Of a stretch of DNA of 64,000 bases, positions 19,634-28,396 are shown piece by piece. This stretch comes from an uncultured Alphaproteobacteria bacterium (GTDB lineage: Bacteria > Pseudomonadota > Alphaproteobacteria > Puniceispirillales > UBA1172). Both the position numbers and the translations under genes were made by a program. The DNA lies in NCBI GenBank assembly GCA_958431225.1, contig OY288107.1, forward strand, positions 434,001 to 498,000, read 5' to 3'. The notes beneath the pieces were generated by a model. The model did no database searches. It was given only the letters and a program-made list of their open reading frames with translations, and was not told where the DNA came from. Positions within the stretch are counted from its first letter, which is position 1. The number at the start of each line of letters is the position of its first letter.

Positions 19634-19649
19634 TTGACCTTTTGGTCAA
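19634..19649. promoter_or_regulatory. RutR-type operator in front of preT
   Basis: TTGACCTTTTGGTCAA is a near match to the known RutR consensus TTGACCANNTGGTCAA. TTGACC also fits a -35 box with TAGAAA 17 bp downstream, so binding would block RNA polymerase. It is 42 bp upstream of the preT start. Confidence 0.75.
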
Positions 19650-19691
19650 AAAATTGTAGAAATGAAGAAACGCACCAATTAGGGGATAAAA

Positions 19692-20999
19692 ATGACTAAT
19701 ACTGGAATCGCCGCAAATCGTCTCAACCGCGCGCAACTCAACGAATGTTTTGCGGATTTACACGCGCCTCTTGATGCGCATGAGGCGGCTGTTGCCGCGG
19801 ATAGATGCTATTTTTGTTATGATGCGCCGTGCGTGACGGCTTGTCCTACGGGGATTGATATTCCGCTTTTTATTCGTCAGATTTCTACGGGGATGGCGGA
19901 TGCGGCGGCGCGGACTATTTTTGATTCTAACATTTTAGGCGGGATGTGTGCGCGGGTTTGTCCGGTGGAAAATCTGTGCGAGGGCGCGTGTGTGCGTGAG
20001 GAAGCCGAGCGCGACCCGGTGCAGATTGGACGCTTGCAACGCCACGCCACCGATAGGCTGATGGCGCAAAAAACGCATCCCTATCAACGTGCGGAAAACA
20101 CCGGAAAAAATGTTGCTGTTGTTGGTGGCGGGGCGGCAGGATTAGCTGCCGCGCATCGCCTCGCGCTTTTGGGGATTGATGCGCATATTTTGGAATCGCG
20201 GGAAAAATTGGGGGGGTTGAATGAATACGGCATCGCTGCCTATAAAGTCGTCAATGATTTCGCACAAAAAGAGGTGGAATGGCTTTTGCAAATCGGCGGG
20301 ATTACGCATCAATGCGGGGTGATGCTGGGGCGGGATTTTACTTTGGAATCTCTGCTCGCGGAATTTGATGCGGTGTTTTTGGGCGTCGGTTTAGGCGATA
20401 CGCGCGATTTAGGCATTGATGGTGCGGATAGCCCGAACGTTACCCCCGCTACCGAATTCATCGCTGATTTACGCCAAGCGTCAGCCTTGGAAAAAGTCGC
20501 TATCGGACGGCGGGTGGTGGTGATTGGCGGCGGCATGACGGCGATTGATGCGGCGGTGCAGTCTAAATTGCTCGGGGCTTCGGAGGTCACGATTGCTTAT
20601 CGGCGGGGGGCTAGTGATATGCCGGCTTCGCAATATGAACAGGACCTTGCGCTTTCAAAAGGCGTGCAGATGCGTTTCCATGCGACGCCGCAGAAAATGG
20701 AAAAAACTAGCGCTGGCATCAAGGTACATTTTGCGGTTAAGGGCGATGATGATTTCGCCCTTGAAGCCGACCAAATTTTCACCGCTATCGGGCAGGTTCT
20801 TGACCCGCCTCCCCCTGACATTGCAGTAGAAAACGGCAAAATCAAAATTGATGCGCAACATAAAACTAGCATGGACGGTGTTTGGGCGGGGGGTGATTGC
20901 ACTGGCTTAGGCGATGACATCACGGTGACGGCGGTGGCGCATGGGCGTGATGCGGCGATAGAAATTCACAACAGCTTAACGGGAGGAAAACATGGCTGA
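19692..20999 (+). CDS. preT: NAD-dependent dihydropyrimidine dehydrogenase, PreT-type subunit
   Basis: The electron-input subunit of a PreTA enzyme that reduces uracil or thymine in the reductive pyrimidine pathway. The N-terminal iron-sulfur part has CYFCYDAPCVTACPTGIDIP and CARVCPVENLCEGAC. The FAD loop is VAVVGGGAAGLAAAHRLAL, and the NAD(P) loop is VVVIGGGMTAIDAA. It is 435 residues. Its 3' end overlaps preA by 8 bp. GltD-like proteins share this layout, but the preA partner and the RutR-type operator decide the call. Confidence 0.9.
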   Translation: MTNTGIAANRLNRAQLNECFADLHAPLDAHEAAVAADRCYFCYDAPCVTACPTGIDIPLFIRQISTGMADAAARTIFDSNILGGMCARVCPVENLCEGACVREEAERDPVQIGRLQRHATDRLMAQKTHPYQRAENTGKNVAVVGGGAAGLAAAHRLALLGIDAHILESREKLGGLNEYGIAAYKVVNDFAQKEVEWLLQIGGITHQCGVMLGRDFTLESLLAEFDAVFLGVGLGDTRDLGIDGADSPNVTPATEFIADLRQASALEKVAIGRRVVVIGGGMTAIDAAVQSKLLGASEVTIAYRRGASDMPASQYEQDLALSKGVQMRFHATPQKMEKTSAGIKVHFAVKGDDDFALEADQIFTAIGQVLDPPPPDIAVENGKIKIDAQHKTSMDGVWAGGDCTGLGDDITVTAVAHGRDAAIEIHNSLTGGKHG

Positions 21000-22287
21000 T
21001 CTTACTAGTAAATTTTGCGGGATATCTTCACCGAATCCGTTTTGGCTCGCTTCTGCCCCGCCCACGGATAAGGAATATAATGTGCGCCGTGCCTTTGACG
21101 CCGGCTGGGGCGGGGTGGTTTGGAAGACGCTTGGTATGGAGGGCGCGCCTATTGTTAATGTTAATGGTCCGCGTTATGGGGCGATTTGGGGTGCGGATAG
21201 GCGGTTGTTGGGGTTGAATAATATTGAGTTGATTACTGACCGCCCGCTTGAAATCAACCTAGAGGAAATGGCGCGGGTGAAAAAAGATTTCCCCGACCGC
21301 GCGCTGATTGCTTCGGTGATGGTGCCTTGTGAAGAGCCTTGTTGGAAAGAGATCATCCCGCGCATTGCTGAGACTGGTGTCGATGGGTTTGAGCTCAATT
21401 TTGGTTGTCCGCATGGTATGTCTGAACGCGGCATGGGGTCGGCGGTAGGACAGGTGCCTGACTATATTGAAATGGTCACCGCTTGGGTCAAAAATGCCAC
21501 CGCCCTGCCAGTGATTGTGAAACTCACCCCCAACATCACCAACATCATCCATCCAGCAACGGCGGCAAAAGCAGGCGGTGCCGATGCGGTGAGTTTAATC
21601 AACACCATCACCTCCATCACCTCGGTGGATTTGGAGACTATGGCACCCGAGCCGATGATTGACGGCAAAGGCACGGCAGGGGGGTATTGTGGCCCGGCCG
21701 TCAAGCCTATCGCATTGAATATGGTGGCGCAGATTGCGCGCACTGATGCCACGAAAGGCTTGCCGATTTCGGGGATTGGCGGGGTGACGACTTGGCGCGA
21801 TGCCGCCGAATTTATGGCACTAGGTGCGGGGAATGTGCAGGTCTGCACCGCCGCGATGACTTATGGTTTTGCCATTATTGATGAGTTGACTAGCGGATTG
21901 GCGCTTTGGATGGATGATAGAGGCTATAAGCGCGTTGATGATTTTATTGGCAACGCCGTGCCGAATGTCACTGATTGGCAATATCTAAATCTGAACTACA
22001 CCGCTAAAGCGCGTATTGACCAAGATTTATGTATCGGTTGCGGACGTTGCTATGCCGCGTGTGAGGACACTTCGCACCAAGCTATTTCAATGACGAAAGA
22101 CCGCATTTTTGAAGTCATTGATGCCGAATGCGTCGCGTGTAATTTATGCGTCAATGTCTGCCCCGTTGAGGATTGCATCACCATGGAAACGCTCGCCCCG
22201 GGCACCACCGACCCCCGCACCGGCGTGAAAATCCCCAAAGAACATGGCGATTGGACGAGCCATCCCAATAACCCTAACGCGAAATAA
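20992..22287 (+). CDS. preA: NAD-dependent dihydropyrimidine dehydrogenase, PreA-type catalytic subunit
   Basis: The catalytic FMN subunit (dihydroorotate dehydrogenase fold) with a C-terminal double 4Fe-4S ferredoxin domain. The active-site Cys is in FELNFGCPHGMSERGMGSAV. The clusters are bound by CIGCGRCYAAC and CVACNLCVNVC. It is 431 residues. The ATG follows GGAGG inside the end of preT. Dihydropyrimidinase and ureidopropionase genes of the same pathway are not in the window. Confidence 0.93.
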   Translation: MADLTSKFCGISSPNPFWLASAPPTDKEYNVRRAFDAGWGGVVWKTLGMEGAPIVNVNGPRYGAIWGADRRLLGLNNIELITDRPLEINLEEMARVKKDFPDRALIASVMVPCEEPCWKEIIPRIAETGVDGFELNFGCPHGMSERGMGSAVGQVPDYIEMVTAWVKNATALPVIVKLTPNITNIIHPATAAKAGGADAVSLINTITSITSVDLETMAPEPMIDGKGTAGGYCGPAVKPIALNMVAQIARTDATKGLPISGIGGVTTWRDAAEFMALGAGNVQVCTAAMTYGFAIIDELTSGLALWMDDRGYKRVDDFIGNAVPNVTDWQYLNLNYTAKARIDQDLCIGCGRCYAACEDTSHQAISMTKDRIFEVIDAECVACNLCVNVCPVEDCITMETLAPGTTDPRTGVKIPKEHGDWTSHPNNPNAK

Positions 22288-22292
22288 ATCTA

Positions 22293-22934
22293 TTATTTTG
22301 AGGGCGTTAGCAAGCGGGCGCATAATGTATCAAAAAACACCGAAGCCTCATCGGGCAAGCGTTTGGTTTTCTCCGCCCCTAAAATAGCCCGCACCTGCAC
22401 ATCAAAATCGGCATAATGTTGCGTCATAGCCCAGATGGAAAAAATCAAATGATAGGGGTCAATCGGTGCCAGCTGTCCCTGTTTAATCCAACGTTCAATC
22501 AGCGCGGCTTTTTCATCCACCAAATCTTTCAAATACCCGGACAAAGTGGCGGCGGTTAGGGGCGCGCCGTGCAGAATCTCCGTAGCAAAAAGTTTGCTCT
22601 CGCGGGGCTTTTCAATAGAAAGCCGCAGTTTCCGCCGCACGTAATTTTGGATTTCGGCTAATGGTTCGCCATCGGGGGAAATTTCCTTTAACGGCAACAA
22701 CCATTCTTCAAGTAAATTTTCCAAAAGGTCAGAATAAATCGCATCCTTGCTGGCATAATAATAAAGAATATTCGGCTTAGTCAGCCCAGCAACAAGCGCA
22801 ATTTTATCCAAAGTCACCCCACGCAAACCCCCGCACAAATCATGGCGCGTAAAAGCTTCCAACGCAGCCTCACGAATGCGCGCACGATTTTCACGCTGAA
22901 TGCGGGTAAGCGGTGGTTTAGGTGTTTCATCCAT
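22293..22934 (-). CDS. TetR-family regulator, RutR-like
   Basis: A 213-residue repressor. The N-terminal helix-turn-helix (GVTLDKIALVAGLTKPNILYYYASKDAIYSDLL) is TetR-type. The C-terminal region, including PYHLIFSIWAMTQHYADFD, matches the RutR ligand domain that senses uracil or thymine. It is convergent with preTA and separated from preA by 5 bp. Palindromes of the RutR type lie in front of preT and in front of this gene, which indicates control of the pathway and of itself. Confidence 0.88.
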   Translation of the reverse strand: MDETPKPPLTRIQRENRARIREAALEAFTRHDLCGGLRGVTLDKIALVAGLTKPNILYYYASKDAIYSDLLENLLEEWLLPLKEISPDGEPLAEIQNYVRRKLRLSIEKPRESKLFATEILHGAPLTAATLSGYLKDLVDEKAALIERWIKQGQLAPIDPYHLIFSIWAMTQHYADFDVQVRAILGAEKTKRLPDEASVFFDTLCARLLTPSK

Positions 22935-22977
22935 AAGGCGGATGGTTAGCAGGTTTTGCGCGCGTCAGCAAATAAAT

Positions 22978-22993
22978 TTGCCCAGATGGTCAA
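22978..22993. promoter_or_regulatory. RutR-type operator in front of the regulator gene
   Basis: TTGCCCAGATGGTCAA matches the RutR consensus TTGACCANNTGGTCAA with one mismatch. It lies 43 bp upstream of the regulator start and suggests autoregulation. Confidence 0.7.
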
Positions 22994-23098
22994 AAATTAT
23001 GATGGCGGGGGAGTTAGTTAAAATAAATTGCTTGATTTTGTTGATATTCTGATTACAATATCCTCTACTTGTATTACCGCAAACAATGGGAGGTCAAA

Positions 23099-23245
23099 TT
23101 GTCCAACATTAAGAAACCGTCGCCTCGGCAAGAGAGGCCCACTCGGAAGCCGCTCGCTGAGAACAAACAAACGCCGCGCCATAGAGACTCGGGGCGTCCG
23201 GCTAGCGCAACAAGAACGCCAGTACAACCACCCAAAAAAAAATGA
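23099..23245 (+). CDS. Small basic protein (48 aa) with TTG start, function unknown
   Basis: The frame starts at TTG 23099 after a perfect GGGAGG site (5-bp spacing) and ends at a TGA that overlaps the next gene's ATG (ATGA). It encodes 48 residues starting MSNIKKPSPRQERPTRKPLA and ending TPVQPPKKK. The product is rich in Pro, Arg and Lys and is probably disordered. Ribosome-binding site, overlap and co-orientation support a real gene. It may be a partner or antidote of the membrane protein that follows. Not recognised. Confidence 0.55.
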   Translation: MSNIKKPSPRQERPTRKPLAENKQTPRHRDSGRPASATRTPVQPPKKK

Positions 23246-23790
23246 GTGCTGAAAAACAACCAATGCGTGAGAAAAGTCGAAAAGATGAGTTGATTTGGCA
23301 ATGTCGATTATCTTCTCTCTATCATGAATATAGAGAGGGTTTCTTAGATTTTTGCCATCGTCTTGTTTTTTTCGCCATTATCACATCAAGTGCCTTATTG
23401 GTTTTGGGATTGTTTGGTAGTAGCCCTAAAATTGTCACGCTTTTAACATTATTGCCAGCGATTTCTGCCTCATTAGACTTGGTATTGAAGTTTTCAATAG
23501 GTGCCCAAACGCATAATTTTTTAAAACGGCGTTTTTACCATTTAGAGGCGCGCCTGACTGGTAATAAAATAAGTGATAAAACTCTTGAAGAAGTAGAAAA
23601 GGAAATGGTTCAACTTATGGCAGACGAGCCTCCTGGATATAGGGTGTTATTGTGTCATTGCAGTAATCTCATGGATATTGAAAACGATGAAGAACCACGA
23701 CTTCAAATTTCTAAGCCGAAAATGCTTTTGAGAAACGTGTATCGCTTTACTGGCACTCCTCCACCGCAAATTGAAAAGCAAAAAAATTAA
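23242..23790 (+). CDS. Two-helix membrane protein, possibly SLATT-like
   Basis: A 182-residue protein. A basic N-terminal helix (RLSSLYHEYREGFLDFCHRL) leads to two membrane segments, VFFAIITSSALLVLGLFG and VTLLTLLPAISASLDLVLKF. A soluble helical tail follows (FLKRRFYHLEARLTG, LEEVEKEMVQLMADEPP). This layout resembles SLATT-type two-helix effectors found in nucleotide-signal defence systems, but I see no cyclase or SLOG partner, so the link is tentative. It is convergent with the DUF262-HNH gene, 39 bp away. Confidence 0.6.
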   Translation: MSAEKQPMREKSRKDELIWQCRLSSLYHEYREGFLDFCHRLVFFAIITSSALLVLGLFGSSPKIVTLLTLLPAISASLDLVLKFSIGAQTHNFLKRRFYHLEARLTGNKISDKTLEEVEKEMVQLMADEPPGYRVLLCHCSNLMDIENDEEPRLQISKPKMLLRNVYRFTGTPPPQIEKQKN

Positions 23791-23829
23791 CCCTCCTCCA
23801 CCGCTTTTGGCGGGGTGCTGATTAAGGCG

Positions 23830-24927
23830 TTATCTTCCAGATTTCTTTTGATTATCTTCTCTGCAAAGCACTCGGCAGTTATCGGCGTCGGTTCTACCGC
23901 CCTTATGCCAAGGTATGGCATGGTCTGCATCCATTTCTTCAATTTCAAATTTTTTCTCGCAAATGGGGCATATACCGCCCTGCCTTTCATAGGCTTCACG
24001 CTTCAGAGCATCGGGAAAAACTCTGATATTCAGATGCTTTTCTTTACGGGTTAAAACATAAGAATATATACCTTTTTTATTGCTCACAGATTCATATTCC
24101 ATAAGCTTACTGATTTCATTTTCCAATTTAACTGGGTCAAGTTTCGCATCTTTGAAATCTTTGTAAAGATTGCCCCAATGAATACCTTTCATGTAGCTTC
24201 TATACTTTGGAAATGTGGTTTCAACCCAATTTATAACAGACTGAAAATGCGCCCACAGTTCATCTGCTTTCGGTTTATGCTGGTGCTTGCTCATATATGC
24301 TTCAATTTCGCCATCGCTCAGCCAACTAATAGCGGTTTCAAGGTATTCCTGACGAATAGCCGAACCCTTCAAATAGCGGTTTCCTATGCTGTATGCTGGA
24401 CAACCAGATTTGCTAAAATAACGTTTTGCATCGGTAACCCAAGAGCCAGAATATACCGCATTCCTTAGCTCTTGATCTGTTAATTTTTCGCTAGCGATAT
24501 TGATCGTTTTAAACCATTCCAATTTTTCGCTATCTGTTCCACTACACAGATAAACCATTAATTCGTAATTCAAAAGACGCTCTTGTTCATCTTTTTGCAA
24601 GTTATAAAAATATCGTTGCTCATCTGAGAAAACATTATGCGAAAAATCACCTTTAACATATTGGCAAATTGAAATTGTCCGCTGTTGTCCGTCTATAATC
24701 TCAAAACCACCTTCTTCACGAACCGCCCAATACATCACATTGAGAGGGTGTTCTTGAGAAATCGTCGTAATAACAGCATCTCTCTGAGCATCTTTATAGA
24801 CAAACTCACGCTGAAAAGGAGGTCTTATATCAAGTTGCCCTCCATAACCAACAACGCCATCATGCTTGTTATCCTCATAGCCATCAACAAGTTCGCGGAC
24901 AGTGATTTCTTTTAGTTCAATTTTCAT
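23830..24927 (-). CDS. DUF262 domain protein with C-terminal HNH nuclease
   Basis: A 365-residue protein. The DUF262 (ParB-like) part has PPFQREFVYKDAQRDAVI and FEIIDGQQRTISI, with DGQQR at 79-83, the motif that in GmrS-type proteins handles nucleotides. The HNH part starts at residue 320: CPIC, DADHAIPWHKGGRTDADNCR, LCREDNQ. DUF262 nucleases of the GmrSD group cut modified DNA. Here the gene overlaps the end of an EcoRI-type methyltransferase gene by 11 bp, which suggests a two-gene restriction-type system. Lower GC than neighbours. Confidence 0.85.
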   Translation of the reverse strand: MKIELKEITVRELVDGYEDNKHDGVVGYGGQLDIRPPFQREFVYKDAQRDAVITTISQEHPLNVMYWAVREEGGFEIIDGQQRTISICQYVKGDFSHNVFSDEQRYFYNLQKDEQERLLNYELMVYLCSGTDSEKLEWFKTINIASEKLTDQELRNAVYSGSWVTDAKRYFSKSGCPAYSIGNRYLKGSAIRQEYLETAISWLSDGEIEAYMSKHQHKPKADELWAHFQSVINWVETTFPKYRSYMKGIHWGNLYKDFKDAKLDPVKLENEISKLMEYESVSNKKGIYSYVLTRKEKHLNIRVFPDALKREAYERQGGICPICEKKFEIEEMDADHAIPWHKGGRTDADNCRVLCREDNQKKSGR

Positions 24928-26011
24928 TTGGATTAACCTTTTTAATTAAGAGGCGAGCATAAGTAGATTTGTATTTGCCGTCCACTTTTATAGCTCCACG
25001 CCTATTAAGATTACCATAATCTGGTGTATCATTTACCGTATATTCTCGTATTTTCAAGCCAGAATTATTATCACGGTCAGTTATGCCAAGTATTTCAAAC
25101 TGCTCTGGATTATACTTATCAAGGAATGTGATTGGCACACCCATAGCTCCATTGTAATCAAGAGGAATATCTTTTGTCTTACTAACCTCAATAGCATCAT
25201 AATTGTCATAAGTTGGATATTCTTCTGGTGAATATGTTTTGTAAAGAATCAATTCTTCATGACGCTCTCTAAAGTCCAAATTTGTGAACCAGCGCACCCC
25301 TTTTACTCTTATGAATTTACGCCCATCCGCATCTAAACGAAAGCTAGCAGCATTAAGTGGATATTCATCTGGCACACCAAATTCTCGGTCACCACTTTTT
25401 ATACTGGGACCAAACCAAATTTTATTTGCTTTAATAAGAGCAAAAATCTCTTTGTAAGAGGCTGCATTTAAGTTCCCTATAATAATAAATTTTTTATCAT
25501 AATCAATAAGTTGCTGAACATATTCTCTGAATAGTGAAAAAGGCGGATTGGTTACGACAATATCGGCTTGTTTTAATAATTCAATACTTTCTTCGCTCCG
25601 AAAATCACCGTCACCCTTAAGTTTTTTTATGCCAATCTCCTCAAGGTCAGGAATTTTGTTGCCGTTTTTGTCGCCATTATATTCAAGGGAAATGGCTTGC
25701 TCTACATCTGAGGCACTAAAGAGGTCAACTGATTGATTTTTATAGCAAGTTGCAATCAATTTTTTCAAGCCAAGATGTTCAAAACCATATGAAAAATAAT
25801 GGAAAAAATTACTCACCCTTGGATCATCGCAGTTGCAATAAACAGTCTTGCCTTTGAAGTGTTGCGCATAGTGCCTCAATTCTTTTTCAATATCGGAAAG
25901 TTGCGTATAGAATTCGTCTTTCTTGGCAGCTCGTGCGCTGTTCAAGCCAGTATTTTTGATTTCATCCTGATTTGCAGAATTATCAATGTTTTTCAAAGCC
26001 AGCTTATCCAT
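24917..26011 (-). CDS. EcoRI-type adenine-specific DNA methyltransferase
   Basis: Predicted N6-adenine methyltransferase of the EcoRI methylase family. Marks are AKKDEFYTQLSDIEKELRHY and the catalytic ADIVVTNPPFSLFREYVQQL, followed by KFIIIGNLNAASYKEIF. The start MDKLALKNID is preferred because GAGGG lies at good distance; ATG at 26059 would add 16 residues but has no well-spaced site. It is followed by the overlapping DUF262-HNH gene, its likely nuclease partner. Confidence 0.85.
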   Translation of the reverse strand: MDKLALKNIDNSANQDEIKNTGLNSARAAKKDEFYTQLSDIEKELRHYAQHFKGKTVYCNCDDPRVSNFFHYFSYGFEHLGLKKLIATCYKNQSVDLFSASDVEQAISLEYNGDKNGNKIPDLEEIGIKKLKGDGDFRSEESIELLKQADIVVTNPPFSLFREYVQQLIDYDKKFIIIGNLNAASYKEIFALIKANKIWFGPSIKSGDREFGVPDEYPLNAASFRLDADGRKFIRVKGVRWFTNLDFRERHEELILYKTYSPEEYPTYDNYDAIEVSKTKDIPLDYNGAMGVPITFLDKYNPEQFEILGITDRDNNSGLKIREYTVNDTPDYGNLNRRGAIKVDGKYKSTYARLLIKKVNPNEN

Positions 26012-26160
26012 GACGCCCTCGCATATTGTCTCATTCGCATTTATACCCTTGAAACTCATCCCTAGTCAAGTGCGTACTACCCCCACCCAACCCCAAACCC
26101 CCTCCGCAACATTAAACACCGCCATCCCCCCACTCCGCAACCGGCAGAGGTGGTGCGCTT

Positions 26161-26607
26161 CTATGCGAGCAAGCGGAGCGTCACGCCGCCCTCTTTGAGC
26201 ATGGTTTCGGCGACTTCAAAACTATAATCCAATTTGCCGTCATCGGTGGGGCGGGGGGGGCAGATTACTTTTGCTATGCCGCTTTGGATGATGGCGCGGG
26301 CGCAATCGGCGCATGGGAAGCGGTTTATGTAGATGCGTGTGCCGGTTAGTGCCACCCCTATGCGCGCGGCGTTGTAGATGGCGTTGCGTTCGGCGTGTTC
26401 TACCCAGAAAAATTTCTCGCCACTTGCGCGGTCAAAGCGTTTGTCTTCGCTGTCTTTGACACCTCTGCACAAGCCGTTATAGCCGGTGGCGTAGATTACA
26501 TTGCCCTCCCCTACAATCACCGCACCAACGCCGCGGTCGCGGTCTTCGCTCCACGCTGCTATGGTTTGGCTCAATTCCATGAACCTTTTATCCCATTGCT
26601 TGCCCAT
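26161..26607 (-). CDS. Deoxycytidylate (dCMP) deaminase family protein
   Basis: A zinc-dependent cytidine-deaminase-fold enzyme of 148 residues. The zinc and catalytic motif is VEHAERNAIYNAAR, with the Cys pair in RFPCADCARAII. The N-terminal WSEDRDRGVGAVIVG and ATGYNGLCRG are typical of dCMP deaminases, which supply dUMP for thymidylate synthesis. Its ATG overlaps the stop of the aldehyde dehydrogenase gene (TAATG), so it is probably translated from the same messenger. Confidence 0.87.
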   Translation of the reverse strand: MGKQWDKRFMELSQTIAAWSEDRDRGVGAVIVGEGNVIYATGYNGLCRGVKDSEDKRFDRASGEKFFWVEHAERNAIYNAARIGVALTGTRIYINRFPCADCARAIIQSGIAKVICPPRPTDDGKLDYSFEVAETMLKEGGVTLRLLA

Positions 26608-28043
26608 TATGCTTGTATATATGAAGTTTTTAAGGTTGTGTAGAATTCCGCCGCGTAACGTCCCTGTTCTCTCGGTCCAAAGGATGAGCCTTTACGCCCG
26701 CCGAATGCTACGTGATAATCCACCCCTGCTGTTGGCAGATTTACCATGACCATGCCCGCCTGTGCTTGCTTGCGGAATTGGCGGGCGTGGCTGAGGCTCT
26801 TGGTGCAAATCCCGGCGGAAAGTCCGAATTCGGTATCATTGGCAACCGCCACGGCTTCATCAAAATCCCCCACTTTTATCACCGACGCAAGGGGTCCAAA
26901 AATCTCCTCGCGGTTGATGCGCATCTGGTTTTTGGTATCCAACATCAAGCCGGGGTTTTGGAAATAGCCTTTATCGGCATGGTCTAGCGCCGCGCCGCCT
27001 ATGACCTCAATGCCTTCCTTTTTGGCTATGTCCAGATAGGCTAAATTGGATTGCAGTTGCTCGGGGCTGATGACCGGTCCGATTTGTGTTTCGGCATCTA
27101 GGGGGTTGCCGACTTTGAGTGCCTTGATGGTTTTGCGCGTCGCTTCAACGAAAGCATCGTAAATCGGCGCGTGCACAATCAATCTTGATGAGGCGGTGCA
27201 ACGTTGCCCTGTTGAGAAAAATGCGCCATTGACTGCCGCCGCGACCGCAATATCAAGGTCGGCATCATCCATGACGACTAGGGGATTTTTGCCGCCCATT
27301 TCCAGTTGTAGTTTGGTTTGCATGGCGGCACAAGCGGCGGCGATATGGCGTCCGGTGGCGACCGAGCCGGTGAAAGAAAACGCATCAATATCGGCGTTGG
27401 CTAACATCGCCTCGCCTAGCACGCCGCCGCTTCCCATGATTAAATTCACCGCCCCTTTCGGGCATCCACATGCATCCAAAATCTCAACCAAAACATGCGC
27501 CGATGCCGGGGTTAGGCTCGCCGGTTTCAGCACAACGCAATTCCCCCACGCTAGCGCCGGTGCCATTTTCCACGCTGGAATCGCAATGGGGAAGTTCCAC
27601 GGGGTAATCAGCCCCACCACCCCGACAGGCTCACGGCTGACTTCAATATCAATGTTCGGGCGCACGGATGGGATAAATTCCCCCGATTGCCGCAAGGCTT
27701 CGCCGGCAAAGAATTTGAACACCTGCCCGGCGCGCATGGTTTCGCCGATGGCTTCGGGGAGGGTTTTGCCTTCTTCGCGCGCGAGCGTTTTGCCGATTTC
27801 ATCAGCGCGCCCTAGAATCTGATTGCCGACGCTATCAAGCAAATCATGGCGCTGTTGCGGTGTGGTGTTGCTCCATTCGGGTAAGGCTTGGCGCGCCGCC
27901 GCCACCGCTTTATCCGCATCCGCCGCGCTTGCCATGGCGTATGTGCCGATGATCTCTGCTGGTTTCGCCGGGTTGGTATTGTCGCTTGCATCCGCGCCGG
28001 CAACCCACGCACCGCCAATATAGTTTTTATGAATTTCAGCCAT
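26607..28043 (-). CDS. NAD(P)-dependent aldehyde dehydrogenase
   Basis: A 478-residue aldehyde dehydrogenase. The catalytic Cys is in FFSTGQRCTASSRL and the general base Glu in LQLEMGGKNPLV; the cofactor region includes PWNFPIAIPAWKMAPALAWG. The C-terminal GVDYHVAFGGRKGSSFGPREQG resembles 2-oxoglutarate-semialdehyde dehydrogenases, but the substrate cannot be fixed. The start MAEIHKNYIGG has AGGAG upstream and overlaps the end of fdxA by 8 bp. Confidence 0.88.
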   Translation of the reverse strand: MAEIHKNYIGGAWVAGADASDNTNPAKPAEIIGTYAMASAADADKAVAAARQALPEWSNTTPQQRHDLLDSVGNQILGRADEIGKTLAREEGKTLPEAIGETMRAGQVFKFFAGEALRQSGEFIPSVRPNIDIEVSREPVGVVGLITPWNFPIAIPAWKMAPALAWGNCVVLKPASLTPASAHVLVEILDACGCPKGAVNLIMGSGGVLGEAMLANADIDAFSFTGSVATGRHIAAACAAMQTKLQLEMGGKNPLVVMDDADLDIAVAAAVNGAFFSTGQRCTASSRLIVHAPIYDAFVEATRKTIKALKVGNPLDAETQIGPVISPEQLQSNLAYLDIAKKEGIEVIGGAALDHADKGYFQNPGLMLDTKNQMRINREEIFGPLASVIKVGDFDEAVAVANDTEFGLSAGICTKSLSHARQFRKQAQAGMVMVNLPTAGVDYHVAFGGRKGSSFGPREQGRYAAEFYTTLKTSYIQA

Positions 28044-28395
28044 TTTCGTCTTCTCCTTTTTTGTCTTGTTTCCATGTTGCAATGGCTTTGGGGTCTTTGC
28101 CGGTTAGCCCATTGCGCCAACCGCCTTCTAGGGGGGCGGGGGCGTTGTTGCGCTCGCCCGCGCCGTCAAAAAATTGCCGATTTAGTGCGATAAATGCGGC
28201 TTCATCGGCTGGGATTTCATCATCAAACACAATCGCCGCCACCGGACAGATGCTCTCACAGACCGCACATTCAATGCACTCATCGGGGTGGATGTAGAAC
28301 ATCCTTTCGCCCTCATAGATGCAATCCACCGGACAGACTTTCGTGCAAGCCCCGTCCTTAACATCAATACATTCGGATTTAATGACTAAGGTCAT
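28036..28395 (-). CDS. fdxA: Seven-iron-type ferredoxin (FdxA)
   Basis: A 119-residue ferredoxin with the pattern CIDVKDGACTKVCPVDCIYEG and CIECAVCESICPVAAI, which binds a 3Fe-4S and a 4Fe-4S cluster. The start MTLVIKSECI matches the family exactly; an upstream frame overlaps the hydratase gene. It may carry electrons for the oxidoreductases in this run. Confidence 0.92.
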   Translation of the reverse strand: MTLVIKSECIDVKDGACTKVCPVDCIYEGERMFYIHPDECIECAVCESICPVAAIVFDDEIPADEAAFIALNRQFFDGAGERNNAPAPLEGGWRNGLTGKDPKAIATWKQDKKGEDENG

Positions 28396-28396
28396 G

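Noticed and set aside
19692-20999. PreT as the small subunit of glutamate synthase (GltD)
   Set aside because: The layout is shared, but the partner is PreA with a dihydropyrimidine dehydrogenase active site and a RutR-type operator precedes it.
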